The position numbers were made by a program, and so were the translations under genes. The notes under the pieces were generated by a model. It did not search any database and was not told the DNA's origin. It worked only from the letters and a program-made list of their open reading frames with translations. A DNA stretch of 64,000 nt from Burkholderiaceae bacterium (lineage in GTDB: Bacteria; Pseudomonadota; Gammaproteobacteria; Burkholderiales; Burkholderiaceae_C): positions 62,001 to 126,000 of the forward strand of contig JAIRVR010000031.1 in NCBI GenBank assembly GCA_031253795.1, in the 5' to 3' direction. This document shows positions 27,446 through 35,871 of the stretch, one piece after another (the first letter of the stretch is position 1; each line of letters opens with the position of its first letter).

Positions 27446-28270
27446 TCAGGCGGGCAGGTACCCCAGCGAGGCGCTGACGCGGCCCGCTTCCTCACGCACG
27501 GCCCGCGCCACCGCCCCCTGGGGGTCGGGATCGAAACCGCCGCTGGCGCCCAGCGCGCACAGCACGCCCACCACATGGCCCGTGTAGTCATGCAGCGGCG
27601 CCGCGACGGCGCTGATGCCGGGCAGATTGACATCGCGTATCGACGCACAGCCCGCGGCGCGGATCTCACGGCGCAGCATGCCCAGCGGATCTTCGGCATC
27701 CAGCAGCGCACGCCGCTCGGGTGGTGCCTCGGCCAGTTCCTGCGCCAGCAGCGCATCGACGCGTGCATCGTCATCCATGAAGGCGAAGAAGGCGCGCCCC
27801 GTGGCCGACCACAGCAGCGACATCACCGAGCCCACGCGAACGTTCACGGTGACCGGCAGGCCAGGCTCCTCGAAGCGCACGATGGTCGGCCCCAGATTGC
27901 CCATCACGGCCACGAAGCTGGTCACCTGCAGGGTCTCGCGCAGGTGCATCAGCGCCGGCTCGGCCACGCGGATGGGGTCGCACTGGCGCATGGCGGCCAG
28001 GCCCACGCGGATGGCCTCGGAGGCCAGCGCGTACTGCGTACCGCCCCGATCCTGCTCCACCAGCCCCTCGGCCATCAGACTGGCCAGGTAGCGGTGCACC
28101 TTGGCCGGGCTTTCCTCCACGGCCGTGCCGATGGCCGTCAGGCTGGCGCGCCCGCCCAGCGTGGCCAGCGCCTTGAGCACGGCCAGGCAGGTCTCGGCGG
28201 CCTGCACGCGCTGGCGCCGCTCGCGTGGCGGCAAGGGCTCGGGAGTCTCGGGAGCAGAGGGAGAGTTCAT
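27446..28270 (-). CDS. IclR family transcriptional regulator
   Basis: A 274-residue IclR regulator. The winged helix spans ~20-80 (AAETCLAVLKALATLGGRASLTAIGTAVEESPAKVHRYLASLMAEGLVEQD) and the ligand-binding domain follows (SLLWSATGRAFFAFMDD, SAVAAPLHDYTGHVVGVL). ATG 28270 (MNSPSAP) is chosen over one nine codons upstream because the spacing to the conserved region is normal. It is divergent from the Bug-P450 operon, and the gap contains a strong palindrome that is the likely operator. Confidence 0.93.
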   Translation of the reverse strand: MNSPSAPETPEPLPPRERRQRVQAAETCLAVLKALATLGGRASLTAIGTAVEESPAKVHRYLASLMAEGLVEQDRGGTQYALASEAIRVGLAAMRQCDPIRVAEPALMHLRETLQVTSFVAVMGNLGPTIVRFEEPGLPVTVNVRVGSVMSLLWSATGRAFFAFMDDDARVDALLAQELAEAPPERRALLDAEDPLGMLRREIRAAGCASIRDVNLPGISAVAAPLHDYTGHVVGVLCALGASGGFDPDPQGAVARAVREEAGRVSASLGYLPA

Positions 28271-28334
28271 GGCGTGTTGTAAGGGCTCGCGGGGCATTGT
28301 GCCGCAGCTTGCGGGTAATCCCGGGCGCTATTTT

Positions 28335-28360
28335 TACGCAATGCGTAGAAAAATTACGCA
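28335..28360. promoter_or_regulatory. IclR-type operator with third half-site
   Basis: TACGCAATGCGTA is a perfect 6+1+6 inverted repeat, flanked by T-run and A-run so the symmetry extends further. A third half-site, TTACGCA, follows at 28354-28360. Position between the divergent IclR gene and the Bug gene makes it a probable operator for both. Confidence 0.65.
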
Positions 28361-28406
28361 AAACAAGATTCCTCGGATTCCATCCCGCCTCACGGAGACA
28401 AGCCCC

Positions 28407-29387
28407 ATGCACAAGCGCCTTTTCACCACCGCCCTGGCAGCAGGCCTGCTGGCCGCCACCATGCTTTCCAGCGCACTGGCACAGGACAGGTTTCCCGCCA
28501 AAAGCGTGCGCTGGATCGTTCCCTACGCGGCCGGCGGCGGCTCGGATTTCCTGGCCCGCACCATCGGCCAGGCCTGGGGTGGCCAGGTGCACCAGCCCAT
28601 CGTGGTGGACAACCGCCCGGGCGGAAACACGGCCATCGGCGCCTCGGAAACCGCACGCGCCCCGGCCGATGGCTACACCGTCCTGTCGGCGGACAACGGC
28701 ACCCTGGTCTTCAACCCCGTGCTTTACAAGAGCCTGAGCTACAACCCCTCCCGCGACCTGGCGCCAGTCACGCTGATGGGCCGCTTCCCCATGATCCTGG
28801 TGGCCGGCCCCGGCATGACGGCCACCAGTGCCCGGGAGTTTCTGGCACAGGCGCGCACCAGCAAGGATGGCATCAACTACGCCTCGGCCGGCGCCGGCAG
28901 TCCGCACCACCTGGCCATGGAACTGCTCAAGGTGGAGGCCGGCCTGAAGCTGGTGCATGCGCCCTACAAGGGCGCCGCGCCCGCCCTGGGCGACGTGGCC
29001 GGCGGCCAGGTGCCCGTGATGATGGTGGACCTGGCCGCGGGCGCCGGCTTCATCAAGGGCGGCAAGGTCCGCCCGCTGGCGGTGGCCAATGCCACGCGCC
29101 TGCCCCAGTTGCCCGACGTGCCCACCTTCGCCGAACTGGGCCTGCCCAATGTGCAGGCCGCCGCCCTGGTGGGACTGGTGGCGCCGGCCAGGACCCCGGC
29201 ACCCGTCATCGCGGCCCTGCACAGGCAGGTCGTGGCGTCCATCAATGAGCCCGCCGTGCGCCAGAAGCTCGTCGATTTCGGCGTGGAGCCCGTGGGCAAC
29301 ACCCCCGAGCAGTTCGCCGCGCTTCTGGCCAGCGAGAGCACGCGCTGGCAAAAGTTGATCCGGGACCAGAACATCACTCTGGATTGA
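28407..29387 (+). CDS. Bug/TctC family periplasmic binding protein
   Basis: A 326-residue exported binding protein; signal peptide MHKRLFTTALAAGLLAATML with cleavage near SSALA-QDRFP. Segments: VRWIVPYAAGGGSDFLARTIGQ, IVVDNRPGGNTAIGASETARAPADGYT, HAPYKGAAPALGDVAGGQ, LPQLPDVPTFAELGLP. It is 39 bp before the P450 gene and should be co-transcribed, so its ligand may be the P450 substrate or a precursor. Confidence 0.93.
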   Translation: MHKRLFTTALAAGLLAATMLSSALAQDRFPAKSVRWIVPYAAGGGSDFLARTIGQAWGGQVHQPIVVDNRPGGNTAIGASETARAPADGYTVLSADNGTLVFNPVLYKSLSYNPSRDLAPVTLMGRFPMILVAGPGMTATSAREFLAQARTSKDGINYASAGAGSPHHLAMELLKVEAGLKLVHAPYKGAAPALGDVAGGQVPVMMVDLAAGAGFIKGGKVRPLAVANATRLPQLPDVPTFAELGLPNVQAAALVGLVAPARTPAPVIAALHRQVVASINEPAVRQKLVDFGVEPVGNTPEQFAALLASESTRWQKLIRDQNITLD

Positions 29388-29426
29388 CCAGGCCCCCCCA
29401 AGCGCATTGAAGACTGACAGAACACC

Positions 29427-31778
29427 ATGACCGCTCCTGCAACGTCCTCGGCCGCGCCCTCGCGCTGCCCCTTCGACCACCGCCAGCCCCGCGGCCAGAC
29501 CGGCCCCACGGGCTGCCCCGTCAGCGCCGGGGCGGCGGCCTTCGATCCATTCAGCGACGGCTACCAGCAGGACCCGCCCGAATACGTACGCTGGTCACGC
29601 GAGCAGGAGCCGGTGTTCTACAGCCCCCGGCTGGGCTACTGGGTGGTCACGCGCTTCGACGACATCAAGGCGGTCTTCCGGGACAACATCACGTTCAGCC
29701 CCTCGATCGCGCTGGAGAAGATCACGCCCACGGGTGAGGAAGCCAATGCCGTGCTCGCCTCCTACGGGTTCGCGCTGAACCGCACCCTGGTCAACGAGGA
29801 CGAGCCGGCCCACATGCCGCGCCGCCGCGCGCTGATGGACCCCTTCACGCCCGAACAGCTGCGCCACCACGAACCCATGGTGCGCGAATTGGCGCGCGCC
29901 TATGTGGACCGTTTCATCGATGACGGCCGCGCCGACCTCGTGGACCAGATGCTGTGGGAAGTGCCGCTGACCGTGGCCCTGCACTTCCTCGGCGTGCCCG
30001 AGGAGGACATGGACAGGCTGCGCGAGTATTCCATCGCCCACACCGTCAACACCTGGGGGCGCCCCCGTCCCGAGCAGCAGGTGGCCGTGGCCCACGCGGT
30101 AGGCAACTTCTGGCAGCTGGCCGGCAAGGTGCTGGCCAAGATGCGCGAGAACCCGGAGGCACCGGGCTGGATGCAGTATGGCATCCGCATGCAAAAGGAG
30201 CTGCCCGAGGTCGTCACCGACTCCTACCTGCACTCCATGATGATGGCCGGCATCGTGGCCGCGCATGAGACCACGGCCAATGCCACGGCCAACGCCGTCA
30301 AACTGCTGCTGCAGCACCCCGGGGCCTGGCGGCAGATCTGCGAGAACCCCGCGCTGATCCCCAATGCCGTGGAGGAGTGCCTGCGACACAACGGCTCGGT
30401 GGCCGCCTGGCGGCGCCTGGCCACGCGCGACGTGGTGATCGGCGGCGTGCCCGTGCCAGCGGGCAGCAAGCTGCTCATCGTCACTTCCTCGGCAAACCAC
30501 GACGAGCGGCATTTCGCCGACGCCGACTTTTTCGACATCCACCGCGACAACGCGGGTGACCACCTGACCTTCGGCTATGGCTCGCACCAGTGCATGGGCA
30601 AGAATCTGGCGCGCATGGAGATGCAGATCTTCCTGGAGGAGTTGACGCGCCGCATGCCGCACATGCGGCTGGCCGAGCAGCAATTCACCTATGTGCCCAA
30701 TACCTCGTTCCGGGGCCCGGAGCACCTGTGGGTGGAGTGGGACCCTGCCCTCAACCCCGAGCGCCGCGACCGCGCGCTGCTGCTGGCGTGCCAGCCCGTG
30801 CGCATCGGCGAGGCACTCAACGGCGGTGCCAGCCGCAGCATGCGCGTGGTCCAGCTCCAGGCTGCGGCCGAAGGCGTGCTACGCCTGCGCCTGCAATCCA
30901 TCGATGGACAGGCCCTGCCGCGCTGGACGCCGGGCTCGCACATCGACCTGCAGTGCGGCGATACCGGCCTGTCACGCCAGTACTCGCTGTGCGGCGACCC
31001 GCAGGACGGCAGCAGCTACGAGATCGCCGTGCTGCGCGAGGCGCACAGCCGGGGCGGATCGGCCTGGGTGCATGAACACCTGCGCAGCGGTGCCATCGTG
31101 CAGGTGCGCGGTCCGCGCAACCATTTCCCGCTGGACGAGAGCGCCAGCCACCTGGTCCTCGTGGCCGGAGGCATCGGCATCACGCCCATCTCGGCCATGG
31201 CACGGCACGCCAGGGCACTGGGCCTGTCCTATGAGATCCACTACAGCGGCCGGCGCCGCGCCGGCATGGCCCTGCTGGCGCAGCTGCAGGCTGAACACGG
31301 CGACCGCCTGCATCTGTACATCGCCGAGGAAGGGCGACGCGCCGACTACGCGGCCCTGCTGGCCACGCCACGTGCGGCAGCCCGCATCCATGCCTGTGGC
31401 CCGCAGCGCCTGCTGGACGGCCTGCAGACCGCCTGCAGCCACTGGCCCGAGGACAGCCTGCGCGTGGAGCATTTCGCATCCACCGTAGGCGCACTGGACC
31501 CGACCCGGGAGCATGGCTTCGAGGTAGAGCTGCGCGACTCCGGCATCGTGCTGCAGGTGCGCCGCGACCAGAGCCTGCTGGATGCGCTGCGCAGCGCGCG
31601 CATCGACGTACAAAGCGATTGCCGCGAAGGCCTGTGCGGTTCCTGCGAGGTGCCCGTGCTCGAAGGCGACGTGGACCACCGCGACATGGTGCTCACGCGC
31701 GGCGAGCGCGCGGCCTGCACCAAGATGATGAGCTGCTGCTCGCGCGCGAAGGGCGGCAGGCTGGTGCTGGGACTCTAG
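29427..31778 (+). CDS. Self-sufficient cytochrome P450 (CYP116B-type)
   Basis: A 783-residue fusion of three redox parts. Residues ~1-455: P450, with I-helix GIVAAHETTANAT (acid-alcohol pair), ExxR as EECLR, and heme motif FGYGSHQCMGKNLAR with the axial Cys at about 389. Residues ~470-680: FMN/NADPH reductase of the phthalate dioxygenase reductase type (RQYSLCGDP for flavin, LVAGGIGITPISAMARH for nucleotide). Residues ~695-783: plant-type [2Fe-2S] ferredoxin, CREGLCGSCEVPV plus a later Cys. This matches P450RhF/CYP116B enzymes, which hydroxylate or dealkylate small aromatic or aliphatic compounds without partner proteins. It is controlled with the Bug gene by the divergent IclR. Confidence 0.95.
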   Translation: MTAPATSSAAPSRCPFDHRQPRGQTGPTGCPVSAGAAAFDPFSDGYQQDPPEYVRWSREQEPVFYSPRLGYWVVTRFDDIKAVFRDNITFSPSIALEKITPTGEEANAVLASYGFALNRTLVNEDEPAHMPRRRALMDPFTPEQLRHHEPMVRELARAYVDRFIDDGRADLVDQMLWEVPLTVALHFLGVPEEDMDRLREYSIAHTVNTWGRPRPEQQVAVAHAVGNFWQLAGKVLAKMRENPEAPGWMQYGIRMQKELPEVVTDSYLHSMMMAGIVAAHETTANATANAVKLLLQHPGAWRQICENPALIPNAVEECLRHNGSVAAWRRLATRDVVIGGVPVPAGSKLLIVTSSANHDERHFADADFFDIHRDNAGDHLTFGYGSHQCMGKNLARMEMQIFLEELTRRMPHMRLAEQQFTYVPNTSFRGPEHLWVEWDPALNPERRDRALLLACQPVRIGEALNGGASRSMRVVQLQAAAEGVLRLRLQSIDGQALPRWTPGSHIDLQCGDTGLSRQYSLCGDPQDGSSYEIAVLREAHSRGGSAWVHEHLRSGAIVQVRGPRNHFPLDESASHLVLVAGGIGITPISAMARHARALGLSYEIHYSGRRRAGMALLAQLQAEHGDRLHLYIAEEGRRADYAALLATPRAAARIHACGPQRLLDGLQTACSHWPEDSLRVEHFASTVGALDPTREHGFEVELRDSGIVLQVRRDQSLLDALRSARIDVQSDCREGLCGSCEVPVLEGDVDHRDMVLTRGERAACTKMMSCCSRAKGGRLVLGL

Positions 31779-31784
31779 AAATAC

Positions 31785-31816
31785 AAAAGCCCCAAGGCCG
31801 TCCGGGCAATGGGGCG
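31785..31816 (-). terminator. Terminator of the 25-codon gene
   Basis: On the minus strand GCCCCA pairs with TGGGGC around an inner GCC/GGC stem and is followed by TTTTGTATTT, a typical intrinsic terminator. It also lies directly behind the P450 stop codon and may end that transcript too. A separate 8-bp hairpin (GGCACGCG/CGCGTGCC) sits at 31829-31847. Confidence 0.75.
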
Positions 31817-31861
31817 ATCGCACAGGTGGGCACGCGTGGCGCGTGCCTGCCTCCAACCGGA

Positions 31862-31939
31862 TTACTGGTTGGCGATTTCCAGTTCGGCCTGGCGGGCTTG
31901 CTGGATGAAATCGATCAGGGAATGGATGGCTTGGCGCAT
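31862..31939 (-). CDS. Small protein of 25 residues
   Basis: ATG at 31939 has a good AAGGAAG ribosome site eight to nine bases upstream and the frame ends in TAA after 25 codons. The peptide begins MRQAIHSLIDFIQQARQAEL and would form one amphipathic helix. The unit has its own sigma-70-like promoter (32039-32067) and intrinsic terminator (31785-31816), which supports it as a genuine small gene or a dual-function small RNA of roughly 250 nt. I do not recognise a family; the length and helix are reminiscent of short DUF-type stress peptides, but that is only an impression. Confidence 0.6.
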   Translation of the reverse strand: MRQAIHSLIDFIQQARQAELEIANQ

Positions 31940-32038
31940 AGTGAACTTCCTTACTGAGACGCTCAAAAACCACTGGCGGCCTGCATCTCAATTGCCGCGA
32001 ATGCCGGGAAAACCCTCTAAGTGTTAACCCTTAAGCTA

Positions 32039-32067
32039 AGTATAAACCACTAGTTCGATCATTGCAA
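32039..32067 (-). promoter_or_regulatory. Sigma-70-type promoter of the 25-codon gene
   Basis: Minus strand: -35 TTGCAA, a 17-bp spacer, -10 TATACT (five of six to consensus). Expected start about 32032, giving a leader of roughly 90 nt before the small ORF. Confidence 0.65.
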
Positions 32068-32148
32068 ATGCGCAGTTGTAAGCGCATGCCCCGTCCTGCG
32101 CCCACCTGCCTGCTCCATGCGCGCGCAGGCATGGGATGATTCCAGCCT

Positions 32149-32700
32149 ATGACAGAGCCCTCCGCCTCCCTCGCACCCTGGCACATCGAGCCGCTGAACC
32201 CGGCCGAGGCGCCGTGGCCGCTGCTGCTGTCGGCCGATCCCTCGCGGGAGAAGGTGCGTGGCTATCTGGCCGGTTCCACCTGTTTCGCTGCGCGTGAGTC
32301 TTTCCAGCGCGAGGGCCAGCCACCGCGGCCCGGTGGGCGCGGCGAGGTCCTGGGCCTGTGCGTGCTGGTGCCGCTGGATACCGATGGCACCCAGGATGAC
32401 GGCCCTCCGGCCTGGGAACTGATGAACATCGCCGTGGCCGAGTCCCTGCACCACCGGGGACTGGGCACGGCCCTGCTGCGCCGGGCCATCGAATGGGCGA
32501 GGACCCAGGGCGCGCCACGGCTGGAGGTCGGCACGGGCAGCTTCGGCGACCAGTTGGTCTTCTACCAGCGGGCGGGTTTTCGCGTCACGGGCATAGACCG
32601 CGATTTCTTTCTCAGGAACTACACCACCCAGCTGTGGGAACGGGGCGTGCAGCACCGCGACATGCTGCGCCTGGCGCTGGAGCTGTCCAAGGGCCGCTGA
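32149..32700 (+). CDS. GNAT family N-acetyltransferase
   Basis: A 183-residue GNAT protein. The acetyl-CoA-binding motif A is WELMNIAVAESLHHRGLGTALLRRAIEWAR (residues ~85-115) with the Q/R-x-x-G-x-G/A form HHRGLGTALL; motif B is FYQRAGFRVTGIDRDFF. The first half has the beta strands GEVLGLCVLVPL. The acceptor substrate is unknown. It is divergent from the small gene at 31939 and is followed by a pseudogene. Confidence 0.88.
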   Translation: MTEPSASLAPWHIEPLNPAEAPWPLLLSADPSREKVRGYLAGSTCFAARESFQREGQPPRPGGRGEVLGLCVLVPLDTDGTQDDGPPAWELMNIAVAESLHHRGLGTALLRRAIEWARTQGAPRLEVGTGSFGDQLVFYQRAGFRVTGIDRDFFLRNYTTQLWERGVQHRDMLRLALELSKGR

Positions 32701-32740
32701 CGGCCCCGCGCAAGAGCGAATCACGGGCACAAGGGCATGA

Positions 32741-33447
32741 CGCGATCATTGAGACGCATTCGTCATCGTCACGCGCGACGGATTGGGAGCGGAAAGCGAC
32801 GGCTACTGGTCGCGGGGCTTCGAGATCCAGAACTACGAGATCGATGGCGTGCCCACGGCCAAGCCCCGTACGCAGCTCCATGCCGATGCCGGCAGCCGGG
32901 GACACCGGGGCGCGGGCCTGGACCTCTCCCGCCTGCTGTACGGCAGGCTCAACTCCAGCATGGCCCTGTTCAACCTCAAGCAGGACAATCTGGCGGTGTG
33001 GCAGGCGCAATTTCCGGGCAGCAATGTCTAAAAGGCCGGGCAGAACACCACCTCCCAGGGGCTGGAACTGGAGCTGAGCGGCGAGCTGGCACCGGGCCGG
33101 CAGATTTCTGCCGGCTATGCCAGCACCCTGACCACGAACGCCGAGGGCCAGCGCATCACAACACCATGCTGCCGCGCCACAGCGTCAAGCTCTTCAGCAG
33201 CTACCGTCTGGGTGGCGCATGGCAGGGCGGCGGCGTGAACTGGCAAAGCCAGGTGGGCGACGCCACGGTACGCCAGGGCAGCCATGCCGTGGTGAACCTG
33301 ATGGCGCGCTATGACATCGAAAGGCACTGGAGTGCGTCGGTGCACCTGAACAACGCTCTGGACCGCAAGTACTTCAGCTACGCGGGCCACTACCGCCACT
33401 ACGGCACGCCGCGCAATCTGACGGTGGGCGTCAAATACCGCTTCTGA
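32741..33447 (+). pseudogene. TonB-dependent receptor remnant
   Basis: Fragments of a TonB-dependent siderophore receptor in three pieces. First, plug-domain residues (VIVTRDGLGAESDGYWSRGF, then EIQNYEIDGVPTA) join directly to late barrel sequence (LSRLLYGRLNSSMALFNLKQDNLAVW), showing a large internal deletion. A stop codon lies at 33029-33031, and the frame then shifts near 33160. The last piece, MLPRHSVKLFSSYRLGG to VNLMARYDIERHWSASVHLNN and a terminal Phe (GVKYRF), is a normal barrel end. It has no start and cannot make a working receptor. Confidence 0.88.
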
Positions 33448-33506
33448 GCCCGGCCCCTGTCCCCCTGCAAGGCCTTGCAAATCTGGCCGGCAGGGGACGC
33501 CCCGCA

Positions 33507-33824
33507 TCAGTCCGACGACATCTTCATCAGCACCAGACCCGAGACGATGAGCACGGCCGCGCCGATGCGCATGGCGCTGACCTGCTCGCCCAGCACGAAG
33601 ATGCCGACGAGAAAGGCACCCACGGCGCCGATACCGGTCCAGATCGTATAGGCCGTGCCCAGCGGCAGGCTGCGCATGGCCACGGCCAGCAGGCCGAAGC
33701 TGGCGACCATGGTGACGATGGTGATGGCGCTGGGCACCAGCCGAGTGAAGCCATGCGACTGCTTCATCGAAAACGCCCAGACCACTTCGAGCAGCCCCGC
33801 CACCAACAGATAGACCCATGCCAT
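33507..33824 (-). CDS. gdx: SMR-family guanidinium exporter (SugE/Gdx)
   Basis: A 105-residue, four-helix small multidrug resistance protein. MAWVYLLVAGLLEVVWAFSMKQSHGF contains the essential membrane Glu13 (LLEVVWAF) and the SugE-type sequence; later helices are AITIVTMVASFGLLAVAM, GTAYTIWTGIGAVGAFLVGIFVLGE and RIGAAVLIVSGLVLMK. The upstream mini-ykkC riboswitch shows it belongs to the guanidinium-exporting Gdx subtype rather than to the quaternary-ammonium Emr group. It probably exports guanidinium in exchange for protons. Confidence 0.94.
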   Translation of the reverse strand: MAWVYLLVAGLLEVVWAFSMKQSHGFTRLVPSAITIVTMVASFGLLAVAMRSLPLGTAYTIWTGIGAVGAFLVGIFVLGEQVSAMRIGAAVLIVSGLVLMKMSSD

Positions 33825-33843
33825 GGAAAAACTCCTGGTTCAG

Positions 33844-33894
33844 CCGGGTCGTCCCGGCGCATGCAAGTCCCTGGATCGGGGGAGGCCGTCCTCC
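33844..33894 (-). promoter_or_regulatory. Guanidine-II (mini-ykkC) riboswitch
   Basis: On the minus strand two stem-loops with ACGR tetraloops occur: GGAGG-ACGG-CCTCC (33894-33881) and CCGGG-ACGA-CCCGG (33857-33844). This pair of identical-style hairpins is the defining structure of mini-ykkC. The second lies just before AGGAG, the ribosome site of gdx, so guanidinium should free translation. Confidence 0.92.
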
Positions 33895-34007
33895 TGGCAG
33901 GGGCGTTGCGCCTCCTGCATGGCCACCAGTTTAGGAGAAAGCCGGTCCGGCGGCAGCACCTCACCCGGGAGCCCCGGCACCACCTGGGTGGTTGCGGCGC
34001 AACAGCT

Positions 34008-34481
34008 TCAGACCGCCTCGTCCAGCAACAGATTACCCACCGTGGCCCCCAGGCCCGCCACGCGCTTGCGCAGCTTGAGCACGGCCTTGTCCTTGCTGAT
34101 CAGCAGCGCCTGGTGCTGGCTGGCCAGGTCCAGGAAATGCTGGTCATCGGGATCGGTGCAGACAAAGCGGATGCGCGGCGCGTCATCCACGTATTCCACC
34201 GCCTCGTCAAAGGCCTGGAGCACGCCCTCGGCCGTCTTGCCGTAGAAGGCCACGCGTGGCGCGATCTGGCTGTAGTGCAGCACACGCTCCAGCTCGATGC
34301 GCTGGGCCTGGTCGGCGATCCAGCGCATGCGGCCCTGCTGCACCAGTTCGCGGATCGGAGGAATGTGCGGATCGTCGAAGATCAGCATGTCCAGCACCAC
34401 GTTGGTATCGAGCACCACGGGACGTGGCTGCGGGCCCTGGTAGCCGTCATTGCACTGCGGCCAGCGCAGCACGATCTTCAT
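34008..34481 (-). CDS. PIN-domain protein (putative ribonuclease)
   Basis: A 157-residue protein with a PIN domain from about residue 20: RPVVLDTNVVLDMLIFDDP gives the first catalytic Asp (DTN), ELERVL the Glu, and VCTDPDDQHFLDLASQ the C-terminal Asp pair (DPDD). It overlaps the end of the upstream methyltransferase gene as ATGA, so the two are coupled. There is no antitoxin-like gene next to it, so it is more likely a housekeeping-type or RNA-processing PIN protein than half of a VapBC pair. Start MKIVLRWP at 34481. Confidence 0.85.
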   Translation of the reverse strand: MKIVLRWPQCNDGYQGPQPRPVVLDTNVVLDMLIFDDPHIPPIRELVQQGRMRWIADQAQRIELERVLHYSQIAPRVAFYGKTAEGVLQAFDEAVEYVDDAPRIRFVCTDPDDQHFLDLASQHQALLISKDKAVLKLRKRVAGLGATVGNLLLDEAV

Positions 34482-35758
34482 GGGGCGCCACCCTCCGCCG
34501 CGTCGCCTGCGGCCTTCCGGGGCTTGACCGTGCCGCGCACCATGTCGAAGCGGAACAGCCGGCATTCGATGGGACCGTTCCACATGGGCGTGCGGCGGGC
34601 CTCTTTCAGGCGCATCTTGCCGGGCAGCTTGAGGTCGGGAGTCAGCATCCAGGCACTCCAGCCGCTGTAATTCTTCTTCCAGTGGGTGGCCAGCTGGCCG
34701 AAGAACTCCACGCCGTCCTCGGTCTGTGCCGTCTCGCGGCCTGCACGCTCGACGACCGCCATGCGGTCGCCAGCGCTGCGGCCTGCCGAACCGGCCGCGG
34801 CAATGCGCTCGCCATAGGGCGGATTCAGCAGCATGATGCCCGGCTGTTCGCAGGGCGGCATGCGCTGCAGCGCGTCACCACCGCGCAGCTGCACGGTCTT
34901 GCCGACGCCGGCGCGGTCCGCGTTGCGCTGGGCAAAGTCCACCATGCGGTGCGCCACATCGGAGCCATAGATGCCCACCGGGCTCTCGGGCAGGATGGCG
35001 GCCTCGGCCTCGTCGAGCATGGCCTCCCAGACATGTTTCTGGTAGGGCACGAGCTTTTCGAAGGCAAAGCGGCGCAGGATGCCGGCCGGTATGCGGCGCG
35101 CGATCTGCGCGGCCTCGATGACCACGGTGCCGCTGCCGCAGCAGGGGTCGTACAGCGGCTGGGCCTGTTCGCCGTGCGGGTCCCAGCCCGTGGCGGCGAT
35201 CATGGCCGCAGCCAGGGTTTCCTTGAGCGGGGCATCGCCCTTGTCCTCGCGCCAGCCGCGCTTGAACAGCGCCTCGCCCGAGGTGTCGATGTAGATGGTG
35301 GCTTCGTCCGTGGTCAGGTGCAGGTGCACGCGCACGTCAGGCTGGCGTGTTTCCACGTCGGGGCGCGCACCCTTCTTGGCGCGGAAGCGGTCGGCGATGG
35401 CGTCCTTGACGCGCAACGCCGCGAAGTTGAGGCTGGTCAGCGGGCTGTGCTGGGCCGTGACTTCGATCTTGAAACTCTCGCGTGTGGAAAACCAGATCTC
35501 CCAGGCCACTTCGCTGGCGGCGCGGTACAGGTCGTTCTCGTTGCGGTACAGGGACTGGGACAGCTGCACCAGCACGCGCTGGGCCAGGCGGCTGTGCAGG
35601 TTCAGCAACATGGCGTCGCGCCACAGGCCGCGCACCATCACGCCACCACGGCCCACCAGGAGGTCGTGGCCGCTCAGGCCCGTGATCGCGTGGACCTCGT
35701 CGGCCAGAAAGCCCTCGACGCCGGCGGCGCAGGGCAAAAACAGATGCAGTTGGTTCAT
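34478..35758 (-). CDS. THUMP-domain rRNA guanine methyltransferase (RlmL-like)
   Basis: A 426-residue class I RNA methyltransferase. The N-terminal part (MNQLHLFLPCAAGVEGFLADEV, THUMP to about residue 160) binds RNA; LYDPCCGSGTVVIEAAQIARRIPAG is the SAM site and LLNPPYGERI the catalytic NPPY motif. This arrangement corresponds to the N-terminal half of E. coli RlmL (m2G2445 of 23S rRNA), without the RlmK half. The upstream ATG at 35818 is not used in homologues. Coupled to the PIN gene by a four-base overlap. Confidence 0.9.
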   Translation of the reverse strand: MNQLHLFLPCAAGVEGFLADEVHAITGLSGHDLLVGRGGVMVRGLWRDAMLLNLHSRLAQRVLVQLSQSLYRNENDLYRAASEVAWEIWFSTRESFKIEVTAQHSPLTSLNFAALRVKDAIADRFRAKKGARPDVETRQPDVRVHLHLTTDEATIYIDTSGEALFKRGWREDKGDAPLKETLAAAMIAATGWDPHGEQAQPLYDPCCGSGTVVIEAAQIARRIPAGILRRFAFEKLVPYQKHVWEAMLDEAEAAILPESPVGIYGSDVAHRMVDFAQRNADRAGVGKTVQLRGGDALQRMPPCEQPGIMLLNPPYGERIAAAGSAGRSAGDRMAVVERAGRETAQTEDGVEFFGQLATHWKKNYSGWSAWMLTPDLKLPGKMRLKEARRTPMWNGPIECRLFRFDMVRGTVKPRKAAGDAAEGGAP

Positions 35759-35871
35759 AGCTTGGGTGCCGAGCATACGCGCACCGCGAATCCCCGCGCA
35801 GGCACCAGCCGAAACCACGCTTGCCTGTGCACCGTCCCGGGCCTACAGTGGCTGCATACGGGGAGAGCACC

